Below are positions 13,080 through 24,614 of a stretch of DNA of 64,000 bases, piece after piece. The notes under the pieces were generated by a model, which saw only the letters and a list, made by a program, of their open reading frames with translations, was not told the origin of the DNA and did not search any database. Source of the DNA: Stratiolaelaps scimitus (lineage: Eukaryota; Arthropoda; Arachnida; Mesostigmata; Laelapidae); assembly GCA_019614645.1 (NCBI GenBank), contig JABWDB010000001.1, forward strand, positions 26,963,501 to 27,027,500, in the 5' to 3' direction. A program made the translations under genes and the position numbers. Each line of letters starts with the position of its first letter. Positions within the stretch are counted from its first letter, which is position 1.

Positions 13080-13320
13080 CTGGCGCTGTCCATCGGCGAT
13101 CCTTCTCGTGGTTGCCCCTGGTGGTCGCCGGGAACGACCGCGAGATGGAGTGAGCCGAACGCTTACGGGCCCCGATGGAGTCGAATCGCCAACGTCGAAT
13201 CGATAACGACCAGCAACAACTGCTACGACTACGATTACGGCTCGCGTTACTTCTGCCTGCGAGCGCCAGCCGCTGCTCACAGCAGAAGTTACCTAATCCC
13301 GTGGAACACCAAGAGCGAGA
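13080..13320 (+). CDS. Candidate internal coding exon (unidentified)
   Basis: A frame open from 13041 runs to a strong donor (GCGAGA before GTAAGT at 13321) and ends with one base of a split codon. A plausible acceptor is the pyrimidine-containing tract ending CTGCTGCAG at 13079, which would give an 80-codon exon in phase 0. The C-terminal part reads like ordinary protein, with a Tyr/Asp patch (NCYDYDYGSRYFC) and the end SYLIPWNTKSE. It has no ATG, so it would need upstream exons. The complementary strand is also open, which weakens the case. No family is recognised. Confidence 0.25.
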
Positions 13321-14690
13321 GTAAGTCTGGAAATACGACGTCAACGCTTCGCGAGCTATTGTGTTTTTGCTGCAGATCAGCTGTGGAGTCGAAGTCCAGC
13401 GAATCGTTGAGCTGGAGTCGAAAGGACAGATGAACAGGCCAACAGACTGGACAGACGCATGGACACGGCCTGCACACGTCAACGGACAGATCTCGAAGAG
13501 GCGCAAAGGCGGAAGATATGTATATAATATGAATAGGTCACAAATGACCCCCCTCCCCCCCACATGCGCTAGGTAGGTACAGGTGGCCGATCTACCCCGT
13601 TGAATGCGCTGAAGGACTGCGATTTATGAAGAAAACTTGAAATCATTCAATAGAAAATGAATATCTACATAGTCATGGTAGAGATGCATGGCTGTTCGTG
13701 ATAACTAGCAGCAGAGGATAAGGCGAGGATACCAGCGACGATAGTGAGAACAACAGCCACCACCAAGATTTACCGGTGGCTGCCAATTAATACAGCTATC
13801 AGAAAATTCGAGAGGGTCGTGCGAGCATTGGGCTCTGCCTCGTCTCGTGTTCGACCACCACTATCATGATTCGCCTGGAAGCATCGGAAATCGTAGACAC
13901 TCCTAAAACCACTATGGATCCGCTTCCAAGGTTATAGCTATACCGTGATGAGCGGGTCCGTGCGTCAGATACCGTTAGGATTTTGACAGAGTATTCATAT
14001 ATATGCGGATTCATTGGCACTCACAGACACACACACAACAGGCAGACTTAGTCTGCATGCTCTTTTTTCTTTCCTATATTAGGCTACACATTTCTTTGTG
14101 CTATTCGTGGGATATTATACACGAATAATGCAAATTATAACAGTATGTAAGGTATTATACGAAACAGATGTGCGGACAGGCAACGTTGACGAATAGGATC
14201 GGAACTGTCGTTTAATCACTGGTGACCCTTAATCGAGGCTGTGTTTACACTGAACTTCTCGAATCTCGAGTCTACTCAATCGATGTTCTGACCCATGACC
14301 CTTCCTATCCAGCGAACTTCAACATATACAGTTAAGTGACAAGCTCACCGTTTATTGAATGATGTTGTATCCGATGAAGTTTTCCTCTTTTCTATGAGTA
14401 TCCGCTAGACCGCTCGCAGGTTCGGTATCCAATTATGTTAGTCATTGTTGAGGCCGTTCATAGTTCTTAGCAATTGTAGTCGTCGTCGAACAGATGTTGT
14501 ACCATCAATACGGCTGTACTGTACCCATCATATGGCATCAGTCGTATTCAGTAATTCACTCGAACGGCGGACGACGCCGGTCACACAGAGTAGAGAACGA
14601 GAACTACTAGTTAAGGCAGTAGTTAATCATCAGCTAGCCAGCCAGCCAGCGACACAGCCCTTGGCACAGGCAGCCTTTACCACACTTCCT
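13321..14690. other. AT-richer stretch, no secure gene
   Basis: This follows the donor at 13321 and could be intron. Frames at 13799-14020 (-) and 14445-14693 (+) are short, with no domain or flanking splice pair. A TAG CCAG tandem lies near 14634-14652. Confidence 0.45.
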
Positions 14691-15627
14691 TAGCTACTGG
14701 GTCAATGCAGGTTAGGCCATGCAAGGAACCATGAAGTCGGTCGGTCTGTTTGTCCATCGGTGAGTCCGTCCGCCCGCCCGGCCGTCAGCGAACAGTTTGC
14801 GGAACAACAGATAGGCACAAATACACTGACAGACAGACGACTCCTGCTCTGCTGGCCCTCATGCTCGAGGGCCAATGTGTCGTTGGGTTGGTTCTCGCTA
14901 GCCGCGGCGAACGAGGGACCTGCCATCACCGAGACAGATAGTAGTCCAAGTGATCCGTTGCGATGGCCACCACCAGCAGCAGCAGCAGCACCATTGGTGG
15001 CGGAGCAACCGAACGTTCCGCTGGTTCTCGGCGCTGGCTGGCGCGGGATGACGTCGCTGGTATCTCCGCGGCTCCAGCGGCTCCGCGGCATCGCTCGGCT
15101 CTGGCGGACTGAGCCCTCTCCCGGCCTCACGGCGACAGTGGTGGTGGTGGCGGCGGTGGTGGTGGTGCCGGCTCTCGGTGGCTGCGTCGGCTCTTGCGAA
15201 ACTGGTACACACAGACAGACAAGAGTCTGGCCATAGCGCAGCGCGGACAGCGTAAGTCAAACGCGCCGCTTACAGAGCACCGAGTGAGCGCCCGGCGACG
15301 TCGGTGCGTCCGTTCGTTCGTCCGACAAGCGGAGGGACGCGACGGCCAACCGAGGGAGCAGTGCTCGAGCTACGCAAGGGGGGCCTGCACCGCGGCTCGT
15401 TGCTGCTGCTGCTGCTGCCGTTGTTGTTGTTGCTGCTGCTGCCGATGCCGCTGATGTTGATGGCGGTGCAGTCGTCAGCAGGCAACGCCGCCAGCAGCAG
15501 CAGCACCAGCAACAGGGCTACGAACACTCATCGAAAACACCGACAACATAACGTCACACACAAACACTCACACTCACATAAACGAGCTAGCTTGCAGTCA
15601 GTCGCCACCGCCACTATTCTTCGTTCA

Positions 15628-15629
<2 letters not shown>

Positions 15630-15697
<68 letters not shown>
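15630..15697. repeat. Long (TA)n microsatellite
   Basis: About 33 TA units with a single interruption at the right edge, followed by GTATATATAC. Confidence 0.95.
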
Positions 15698-15708
<11 letters not shown>

Positions 15709-16162
15709 CTGTAGTAGTAATAGTGAGTGGACCATGCGAGGTCCCGCTTGTCCGCTGGCACTGGACCCGCTCGCTTCTGTGGTGTCTATTTGTATGTTTG
15801 TGTGTTTCAAGGTGTGTATGTGTGTGTGTGTGTATGCGTAGTTATGTGCGTCCAGCAGCTTCTCGGCGCCCGAGAATGGAAGGGGCTCGGGCTCGGCCCC
15901 ACCGAGCTCTTGTTCGCTATTGCTCGCTCCCTTGCTCGTTCGCTCGCAACGCTGCTGGGGCTGTTTCGTCGTAGGGTAACTGTTGACGTCGCTGCCGCTG
16001 CTGCCTTGCTCCTTCTCGGTGTGTTACTCCTACCTTGCTGGCCCTCCAGCGTTGCCGCAACTGGCGGTACGAGCTGCTGCAGCTGCTGCTGCTGCCAATA
16101 ATGATGATGATGATGCTAATGATTATGATGATAATGTTGCTGTTGGTGGCCCAACACCGAGC

Positions 16163-16207
16163 CGAGGGCCAGTCTGTGGCCGTCGAACGGCCACAGACTG
16201 GCCCTCG
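16163..16207. repeat. Perfect 21-bp inverted repeat, 3-nt loop
   Basis: The left arm 16163-16183 and right arm 16187-16207 are exact reverse complements, separated only by CGA. The arm begins CGAGGGCCAG and ends GGCCGT. The hairpin is followed at once by a short tandem of CGGCCCTC units (16207-16231). Such a perfect GC-rich palindrome could form a cruciform or RNA hairpin. Confidence 0.95.
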
Positions 16208-16560
16208 CGGCCCTCCGCGGCCCTCCGCGGCTCCGAGCCCGGAAATACTTGGACATCGCATCAACATCGCTCCTCGTCACCAATCGTATTCGTTGTCTTC
16301 ACGGGTCTCTTCCCGGCCCCGTTTCAAGAGCGCCAAAGTCTCGTAAAACATGCCGACTTCACCACGGAACGACGACAGCGGCAGCAACGCCACTGTCGGC
16401 AGGACACTAGAGGCAATAGCAGCCGAAGCTAACGTCAAATGCTGCTGCAGCTGCTGCTGCTGCTACTTTAGCCATAGTCAGCAGTCGCGGCGGCGGCGGT
16501 GGTGGCTGCTGCTATCGAGTTGCCAAAAACAACAATAATAACAACAACAGCAACAACAAC

Positions 16561-17709
16561 AATGCATAAATGACTGCCACCGCCGTCAGCAGCACCTTCG
16601 CTTGTCGATGCGAGCCTCAGCTTTGGCATCATCGATCACGTCCGATTAGCGATTTGCCTGGATTCGCTAACAGGCAACTTAACAGTTTCTTGACGCTTGT
16701 CGTTTCCCGCCAGACATTGTATGTCATTGGACAAAATTGGCCACGGGAGCGAAGCAGCATACTACGCGTCACCGCCGAGCATTCAGTGTACAGTGTCATC
16801 TGATGTCCGCATACTCAAATTTAATACGTCGTATGGTGTCGTCGTCGTCGTCATCGTCGTTCTCGATGCTGACCGCTTCAGAGGTGCGACGAAGCTGATG
16901 GACAAAGGGGCATCCGCTCGTTCGCATTAGTTGGCAGCCGATTCGGATACACCCTGTACTACCTAATAATCGACGGAGGGGTATAGAACCGTTAGTACCA
17001 CATCATAGGAGGACAATAACAGCAGCAGATAGCAATAGCATAACTACACGATAGTATAATAAGGGAAATAAATAAATCTACAACAATTTTCGGGTACAAT
17101 GGAAGACCACCGAATCAACCGAAAATGAGGGAAGGTCGCGCCAGTTCCTACGGCCTATTCTGAGGCCTACCTGTCTAAGGCTCGCAAGACTAAGGCTCAG
17201 CGGACGTACAGCAGTCCGGTAGAACACTCGCCACGGAGAGAACCCAACTGCTCAAGTAACAAAAGTAGCGAGGTGGTTTTTGTTGTTGTTGCCGTTGCTG
17301 CTGCTGGCGCCGCGGATGCAGCCCCGTGACTCGTCCGAGGTGGTCGCCGGTAGTGCGTCTGTCTGTCCGCATGTCCGTCCACCGGCTGACTGTACTGAAA
17401 CGGTGAGAGAGTTCGCTGGCTATCTCGAACGTCGCCCGCGTCTGCGAACGATGTCCGTGCGGTGCTCGTAGCAAGATGAGCTCGGTTCACCTGCTGCCTG
17501 CGCGCCGTTCGTCCGGTTCTCGAAGGCCTCCCATCCCGGCAAGCACCTCCCTCCAGTATCAGAGATGCCGTGCGTATCGAGCTTCCGAGAGAAGTGAACG
17601 CCGAATCAGCAGCCAATGACGGTGGAGCCGGTTGAAACGACCGCATCCGTGAACGAGAGGAAAGGCACTTATATAGAGGCACGCTCTTATTTCATGTGTC
17701 TTAAAATTT
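16561..17709. other. No recognised gene
   Basis: The 17190-17690 part is GC-rich with CTG runs, and the rest is mixed. The 161-codon frame at 17197-17682 (-) is Ser/Thr/Arg-rich and lacks domains. A GTC run lies near 16838-16859. Confidence 0.4.
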
Positions 17710-17937
17710 CTAGCAATTAGAGAGCGGTTGGGGGCAGGTTGTCAGACGAGAGCGTGAACCTAAGCTATATCTATGGGAGACAGGTTGACTGGGAAATCTC
17801 TTACATGTGTAAACGTTCGATACTATACAATGAGATATTAAGATATAATTAGCTTGATCTCGATAGACAGGTGTCTGATCGATCCGCGAAGACATTACGG
17901 GGGTGAGTAAATTTGCACGGCAGAACGACCCATCCAC
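17710..17937 (-). CDS. Possible 3' terminal exon (unidentified)
   Basis: On the - strand a good acceptor (pyrimidine- and TA-rich tract ending TATTGCAG at 17938) is followed by a 75-codon open frame in phase 0, ending in TAG at 17710. The peptide begins VDGSFCRANLL and ends PQPLSNC. A second frame from the same acceptor reads an Ig-strand-like GWVVLPCKF before a stop. Either could be chance, because acceptor-like tracts are frequent. No upstream exon was identified. Confidence 0.2.
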   Translation of the reverse strand: MDGSFCRANLLTPVMSSRIDQTPVYRDQANYILISHCIVSNVYTCKRFPSQPVSHRYSLGSRSRLTTCPQPLSNC

Positions 17938-18393
17938 CTGCAATATACGAAAATATAGTATGATCGCTGGATAGAGAAAGATATTAAAACAGAGATCGAG
18001 AGCACAGTACAATTGTCGGAACAAGCCAAAGTGGCGAGTTTGTTGCACCACTTCATGTAAACATCCGAGAGAGAATAAACAAACAATGAATAGAGGAACA
18101 AAATTGTACTGTGACAGTTAGCATTCATTTCACCATATGCAAATAACTCATGCAGATTATAATAATAATAATAAAATGCGTCGATAACGCAGAAACAGCC
18201 CGCTGCCATTATTCAGAAAAAAACACTTATTTCCAGCAGCGGGGGTAGCAGAAGTATAATAACAACCTCCGTTGCAGTATCCCTTCTCCATCCGTGATCA
18301 TCTCCTCGTGTCTCTGAGTGGCTCTGCAGTCGTCTTCGGCGGCGGCGTCGTCGTCATCAGCAGGAGAAGAGTGGGAGAAAACTTTGTCATTAG
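17938..18393. other. AT-rich stretch without a recognised gene
   Basis: This contains a short (TAA)n run near 18160-18174 and a GTC-rich stretch near 18340-18355. Nothing else is supported. Confidence 0.5.
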
Positions 18394-19462
18394 TTAAGAT
18401 GTCTCATACACCGGCACAGACACAATCGCGCTCAATTGCGTTCGGATTTTGGAAGCGATCCAAACGGGAATGAAGTCGAATAGCGGTACCGTATTCACCG
18501 TCGGTGTCGGCTGTGGCAGCCGGCAGCCGCAGCCGCCGCAACAGGAGCGGCCGCAAAGGCTCATGTCTGTATTCGACACATTCGTACGTCCACAGACATC
18601 CAGCCACCCGAGATATCTCTGTGTGTGTGTGTGAGAGTGTATGGTGTGTGTGTTAGCTGCTCGATGCCACGCGGCGCTAAATGGATCCAGACGGAGGCAT
18701 CGAGAAAAAGAATTAGTCATCGCTGTGCCTATTATATTGCACTGGTTCGTCGAGAGATCGATTCAGTGACTTCGCACCGACAGATCGACGCGTACGGACC
18801 GACCGACCGACCGACAGACGTACGCAGACTCGCACAAACGCATGAGCCAGTGCTGTACTGTCATGACTCGAATGCTGCTTCTGGCCAGGTTACTCCTGCT
18901 TGTGTTCTCTCTGCTCGTAATTAGCTGCGCCGGCAGGGACACAGTACTTCGACTACAACGGACGCGGTGCATGTGAGTCTCGTCTTCTCTCTCGCGAAAC
19001 CGAGCTGACTGACTGGCGAATCGTTCCGGTGACCTGCTCTGTGCTCGATATGGAGTCACTACCCACCGGTGTCGCTTGCGCCGTGAACGCCGCTGCCGCC
19101 GCCGCCGCCAGCGTCGAAGCCATGGACGCGCTCCACTCGTGAGCGCGTAGCCGATGGCCGCGTCACGAGGCGGCCAACAGGTGGAGGCGACTGAGGTAGA
19201 AACTGGTGCTCAGTGCCGCCAACGGACACCGGCTGGTCATAGCTAGGAGCGGGCTGATTGTGATAGCTCTGCTGGCGCAACTAAGAGTCAGTGCAGGCAA
19301 GCAAGCCTCGTGCTCAGGCGGTCGCGTCGATCGATGATGGTCATGCTGCGTAACCGCCTGCCCTGAGCTGCCGCCGTGTTTCGGAGGCGGTGCGTAAGCC
19401 ATAGTCACCATGAACAACCGTAGAAAAACTATGCCAACTGTAAACAGGCCGGCGAGAGCCAT
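18394..19462 (-). CDS. Putative short secreted protein, three-exon model
   Basis: Exon 1 (19462-19409) starts MALAGLFTVGIVFLRLFM, a good signal-peptide core, and stops at ATG before GTGACT. A 128-bp intron ends in a strong acceptor (TGCACTGACTCTTAG), and exon 2 (19280-19067) continues in phase with a Gln/Pro/Ser-rich segment, a basic patch (TRSRVERVHG) and Gly5. Its end, ACACCG before GTGGGT, is donor-like. A weaker acceptor (GAATACAG) at 18567 gives exon 3 (18566-18394) in the right phase, with a Cys/Gly cluster and a hydrophobic tail ending VPVYETS and TAA. Without the last splice, exon 2 ends at a TAG at 19059. If intron 1 is retained, the frame stays open for 99 codons. The family is not recognised; the predicted product would be extracellular. 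Exons 1 and 2 are better supported than exon 3. Confidence 0.4.
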
Positions 19463-19553
19463 GCGTTTAAATGGTCGGCCACGTTAGCGCATGAGAAGAT
19501 TTCAATTCAAGTACACCTCTACTCAATCAAGGGTGGTGTTCACAAATATCACA

Positions 19554-19616
<63 letters not shown>

Positions 19617-20439
19617 ATGTATATATATTTTTCAGCATTTACTACTTAAAAAATTATGGGCAAATAAACAATAGCACCTGTGCGTCAGCTGTCCGCGTGT
19701 CCCGTATTAGACACATAATGTAATATTATAGACCAAAAGTATTGTTGACATTATGTTTTATAAAATCTTTTACAGCTGCACCTGCTTATTTCCACGGTGC
19801 AATGCAAATGTAAATAATATAGTTGTTTGAATTACGAACGTGAGGACATATAGACATATACATGAAAAAGGCTGCGTGTATTCTAGGAGTAGGCTCCGAC
19901 GGAATCTTGTTAGACGGCTACTATACGCGAATTCATCAGACATCTAGGCACACTGTATTGTTCGGCAGGTCATATCTACGCCCCATAGTGACCACACGAG
20001 GATCCTTTAAAACGTCGGCTGACGTTGTTCGGAACGAGCGTTGATTTTCTTTACAGTAATCTTCTTGTTCATTTCGACATCTTAACGTAAACGGCTCCAC
20101 AACGGATTTGGAATAAATGCCTCTTATTTCTTAGTCTCGAAAGAAACAAAGTCTACATCAAAGTATTTCTGGGCTTGACCTGCGGCAGCGTAGCTGAATA
20201 TTCCGCTCGAGAATTGATTTTTACTGAAAATGTCGGTCTTGCACAAATGTTTCATAGTCTGACATGCGAACCTCTCTAAATATGACAGGCTTCTCAATGT
20301 ATTATTATTATTATTATTATGTCAGGTGACAGAGTTTAGTTGCGATAGACCTATTTATATATCCGCCCAAAAGGGAAGTGTTCACCATCTCTGCAGACTT
20401 TTCTACCGGATAGTGATTGGTACGAGCAGAACGCAACAT
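19463..20439. other. AT-rich stretch, no gene
   Basis: This is dominated by a (TA)n tract at about 19557-19628, with AT-rich DNA following. A 60-codon frame at 19862-20044 (+) begins MKKAACILGVGSDG but has no other support. A (TTA)n run lies at about 20300-20321. Confidence 0.5.
19557..19628. repeat. (TA)n microsatellite with TTTA interruptions
   Basis: About 70 bases of alternating TA, broken once by ATTTATAT. Confidence 0.9.
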
Positions 20440-21110
20440 ACTAAAAGAAGTCGGAAGAGACAACTTCGAGTGACTAGGATGTCCCTTACTTTCTGACTGT
20501 GATTTTGGCCATTTTTAAGATGGAAGAAGAACCCGTCTTACAGTGGGTTTACGTTTGGGAAGTAATCTAGGTTCTCCACATTCTTGTTGCTATGGAGAGC
20601 CACTTGATGCTCCTGGTCTTCACGGTCTTTCTTATACAAAAAGCGCGGGTCGTGGCCCGAGACAGACCTTCATAAATGAGACTTCGGACAGTGTTCTTCG
20701 TTTTAGATGTAGTCCTTGCTTTCACGAGCCATCAGGCATTCGTCGCTCTGATGGGTAGCGCCCTGATGGTATGTCGTTAATTCTCTTTTCCAGAGGTAAA
20801 ATTCTGTTTTGGAGACTGCACTATGGCTGACACTCCAGCACCTTCTTCTGTCATTCGTGGAGCGACATAGCCTGGCCAAGTAACAAATACAGCCGAGCTA
20901 GCCAAGAACTGAGAATAAGCCTCATTAATGAAGAAGGGTTTCTTTAGTGGCCTTCCAAACATTCGAAGGACCAGGGATACCATCATTAAACTCTCCAGAA
21001 ACGGGCAAGTGAGACCTCCTTGTTTTAAATATTCTATCAAGAATAGGGAGAATGCTGTTCTTAGGTGTATTTCACGTTCAGCGGTTAGTGCAATTGTCGC
21101 CCACTTCGAT
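20440..21110 (+). mobile_element. Decayed C-terminal domain of a retroelement reverse transcriptase
   Basis: Read across frames, the segment gives an ordered set of features typical of the C-terminus of a widespread invertebrate reverse-transcriptase protein. These are a lead-in like ILAIFKMEEEPVLQ; GLRLGSNLGSPHSCC; an aspartate- and glycine-bounded DAPGLHGLSY segment; SAGR; INE; EPSGIRRSDG immediately followed by a stop and RPDGMSL; then ADTPAPSS and a T.AELAKN segment in another frame; and a final AVLRCISRSAVSAIVA. From memory, intact family members have Cys where this copy has Tyr after HGLS, and the DGKRPDG motif matches a PD-(D/E)XK-type nuclease site. At least four in-frame stops and frame changes show it is dead. 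The RT core itself is not present here. This is recognition by eye; the family name (R2/RLE-like versus DIRS-like) is not settled. Confidence 0.7.
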
Positions 21111-24100
21111 AATTCAATAAATTGCGATAGAGATACTCCATATACGCGGCATCGTTCAGCTTAAAACGGTTTCATTACAAGTATTTACAAAAATAATAAC
21201 ACTTAAACTCTTGACACTAAATAACAATAGTAGCATGCAATGTATAGGTATATATAGAAACAGAGGCTTGTGTACAGATGACGAGTAAAATCAGAACGAG
21301 TACTTTCATCTTCAACAGATCGGGCAGCAGCAGCAGCAGCAGTAGCATGAATCAGTGGCACCGTGGATGGGCACCGAGCCCATCGCCGAGTCGATATCAT
21401 CGCTGCGCCTGCCTAAATATATGTGTGCGTCTGTATACATGGCATGTGTATGTGTGCATGGGGTGTGCATAGACGCTGAGCGCGAACCCCGACAGTACTT
21501 CCAACCATCAGACGCGTTCTTTGGCGGCGGCGCCCTGGCCGCCGCCGCCGCCGCCACCCCACCGCCGCTGTCTTCAAGAGTAGAACGCGATAATGGTGGC
21601 GTTGTTGACGTGCGGCCGTATGCCGGCCGCATGGCTGCATATCGGCCTGGAGTTTCTCGTTCTGGCTTCCTCTTCCTCCTCGGCCGCTGCGTGGCTTTTC
21701 GCCAACAGCTTGCTCTAACCGAAATACGCGACCCGCGCGAGAAGCGAAAAAATAGGCCAAAAGTGTTCGCATGAGGAACCGGAGCTCGTCGCCGTCCGGG
21801 AGCAGCAAGCTGGGTTTTGTTCGTTGCTGCTGGTGGCAGTGATGTTGTACTGATGGTGGTGGTCGGGGAGTCCGTGAGGAGCGAGTACCGGCGCGCCGCG
21901 TTACGCGTAACGTATAGCCCGTAGCTCGTAGTAGCCAGACCGTAGTCCGCGCACCGCGTTTGGAAGATGTCCGCATCTATCCACCGTGGATCGATGTGGT
22001 GGCTAGCTTGCCACCGACGGCCCACTGTCGGCCTTTTCGGCCGTCCGTGTGTCCGTCTGTACGCCTGCGTGTGGTGTCTGCTTTGCTTGCGGCGGCGGCC
22101 GCGGCTGCTGCTGCTGGGTGTCTAGCTCGCCCCGTTTCTCGTTCGTTTGCCGGATAACCGCCTTGTGGATAGATCGAGACGGCAGCAGCAGCAGTCACCG
22201 CTGTCGCCGCTGCCGCCGCCGCCGCAACGGTAGCAGTCGCGAGTTTTATGCGGCACTATGCTAGTGCTGGCCCTGGCGGCATCGGCGACGACCGGGATGG
22301 CTGCGACGCCGTGGCGGCTGTGGCGCTCCATTCACGCTCCCTCTACTGCTGCTGCTGGTGCTAGTGCTGCTGCAACGTCCCTCTGTTCGCCAGACGCTCG
22401 CATCAGACTTCAGTGGATTCTCTTCCCTCTTCTCGACGATTGCGGCCAGCCTTTCGCTTGCGCCGTTGTCGTCGTCGTCGCCGCTGTTGCTGCTGCCGCC
22501 TGAGAAGCAGTGCCATTGCAGTGCAGCCGCCGCCGCCGCCGCTGATGAGGCAAGGCAAGACGTAGCCTCGGCGGTGGTAGGAGATAGTTGCAGACAGGGA
22601 CCCAAGCAGGCAACTGCTTCTGCTGCTGCTGCTGTTGTTGTCGTTGTCGTTGTTCGCGCGCACACGTTGCCAGGCTGTTCCACATCTGGCCAACGCACAA
22701 GGAAGCACCGCGAGCGAGTGAGGGGTTGACGGAGCGAGGAAGGAAGAAAGGCAGGAAGGAAAAATAAAGAAAGGAAGAACGAACGAACGAACGAAAGAGC
22801 CAACGAAAGGAAGAAGATTCAGCCCCGCATCACTCGTCGAGGAGAATCGCCAATGTGTGAGTTAGTGAGACGAGTGAGTCGATCGCCGTCGTCGTCGTGG
22901 AGTAGTATTGACCGGAGCCGCGCACGGAGATGGCGCTCCATCCGACGAATCGGATGGACAGAGGAGGATGAACAGCAGCAAGAGCCGCCGCCACCGCCGT
23001 TGCTGATTTTCTCCTTATGTTGCTTGACGCTCGTCGACGACCGTCTCTCTGATGTTGGTTTGATGGCGCGGCCGCCTGCCGGCACTGCTGGCTGATGGAA
23101 CAGCCCGCCATGCAGCACCCAGTTAGTGGTCGGCTGGTTCGTTCGCTGGCTCACTCGCACTCATCTCTATTTCTCTATCTATCTATCTCGATCTGCTTCG
23201 CCCACCGACAACCGACAATGGCCGTAACGCGACGACACAGTACACACACACACACATATATATATATATACAGTGGACAGTTCTCGGGGTCGTGAAATGG
23301 CACAACACACTTCGGATTTTGCTGCTGCCGCTGCTGCCGTCGCCGCCGCCGCTACCGCCTCTCATGCTCTGGCCGCTTGATCCGGCTCAGCGCGGCTTTA
23401 CGCCACGGTCGGATCCGTTGAGATGACGAGGTGGGCTCGCTCAGCTCACTCTTGGAGTGAGTTGCCGAAGTTGTCCGTCTGCCCATCGGACGGTCTGCCA
23501 GACTGCAGTCAAAGTGCAGCAGTAGAGCAGGTGCGAGAGATGAGCAAGCGGAGTTCGCCGCCGATGCCGCCGTCGCCGCCGCCGTCGTTGCCGTGGTGGT
23601 GCTGGTGGTGGTATCCGTTGTTGCGTTACACGAACGGCGTTGGTCTACTGCGTCTCTGCGTTCGCCGGCCTGTTGGCCAGCACCGACTGGAGCGAGCCCA
23701 ACCGAACTGAACAGACAGCTCTCGCGACCTGCACTTCATTGCTGTCTCCACCATTATCCGGCAGTGCGGCGCCTTCGGACGACATTCGGTGTTTTCGGTG
23801 AGGCTTCATAGGAAGAAGGAAGTTGGGACATTGAAGTTGTAGTCGTTATGGTATAGTAGCGGCAGTGGTGGTACTACGCAGTGCTCTCAGCAATATCCGG
23901 GCAGGTGAGACAAGAGATGAGGTGAAGAGAACTGAAGTCGATACGAAGGTTCCCGCTTCGCAGGCGGGAGCTCAAGACAGCAACAGCAGCAGCAGCAGTT
24001 GCAGAAACAATCTCGTAGTTGCGCGCCTTCGATTACAGCGGCGCGGTTCGGGAGCCGACAGCTGGCAGACCCGAAACCTAAGTGATGGTCGTCAACTCGG

Positions 24101-24300
24101 TTCAACTCTGCGACCCAGCGGCACAGGTCGAAGCGGCTGGTCGATCGGTCGGTCAGCAGGCCAGCCAACCTCAGAGAAGCCAACGTTCACCTTGCTGTAT
24201 AAAGAGGGGCCAAGTGACTTCAGAGCGGGTTACTTTTGCGTCTTCATACGTACACTCTGTTCTGGCCGCCGTCCAGATTCATGATGCCGGTATCAGAAGG
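21111..24300. promoter_or_regulatory. GC-rich triplet-repeat block with splice donor, no secure gene
   Basis: After about 200 bases of AT-rich DNA, a 3-kb GC-rich block carries GCC, CTG, CAG and GTC runs, a (GAAC)n run near 22779-22796, a CTAT run near 23170-23187 and CA/TA runs near 23243-23271. A consensus donor (GGGCAG before GTGAGA) follows 23904 on the + strand. The 237- and 187-codon - strand frames (21312-22025, 21413-21976) overlap each other and + strand frames, so they are compositional. A promoter and untranslated exon function is the best guess. Confidence 0.4.
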
Positions 24301-24580
24301 CTGTAGACGTTCGTAGACTTCTCGTTGCTAGCGTACATTCAGGGTGAGATAGCACACACCCGATATCTTCGTCTCTCTGGCGCTCTCCGGCTTCAACCGC
24401 ACGATAGTGTCTTTGGGGTCTCTTTAAAGTATGAATACCCACTATGTGATTACGTACAGACCGCCGAGTTCTTGATAGAAACAGATAGATAGTGAGAGAG
24501 AGAGAGAGATAGACGAAGGTTCGATAAAGGAATATGGAGATTTGATATTGAAAAGAAACGATATACACACACACAAAAAC

Positions 24581-24614
<34 letters not shown>

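Larger units (their letters stand above)
14691..16560. other. GC-rich triplet-repeat block with a long TA run
   Basis: CAG/CTG runs (about 14977-14991, 15399-15440, 16440-16465), a TGG-rich patch near 15137-15165, TG repeats near 15812-15833 and one long TA run lie here. Open frames on both strands are low complexity. The only exceptional structure is the inverted repeat described separately. Confidence 0.5.

Noticed and set aside
12832..13563. 243-codon - strand frame, the longest in the window
   Set aside because: It contains polyvaline/phenylalanine from GAC and GAA runs and no motif. The + strand exon candidate overlapping it has a better splice signal.
15528..15810. - strand frames of alternating Tyr and Ile
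   Set aside because: Direct translation of the (TA)n tract.
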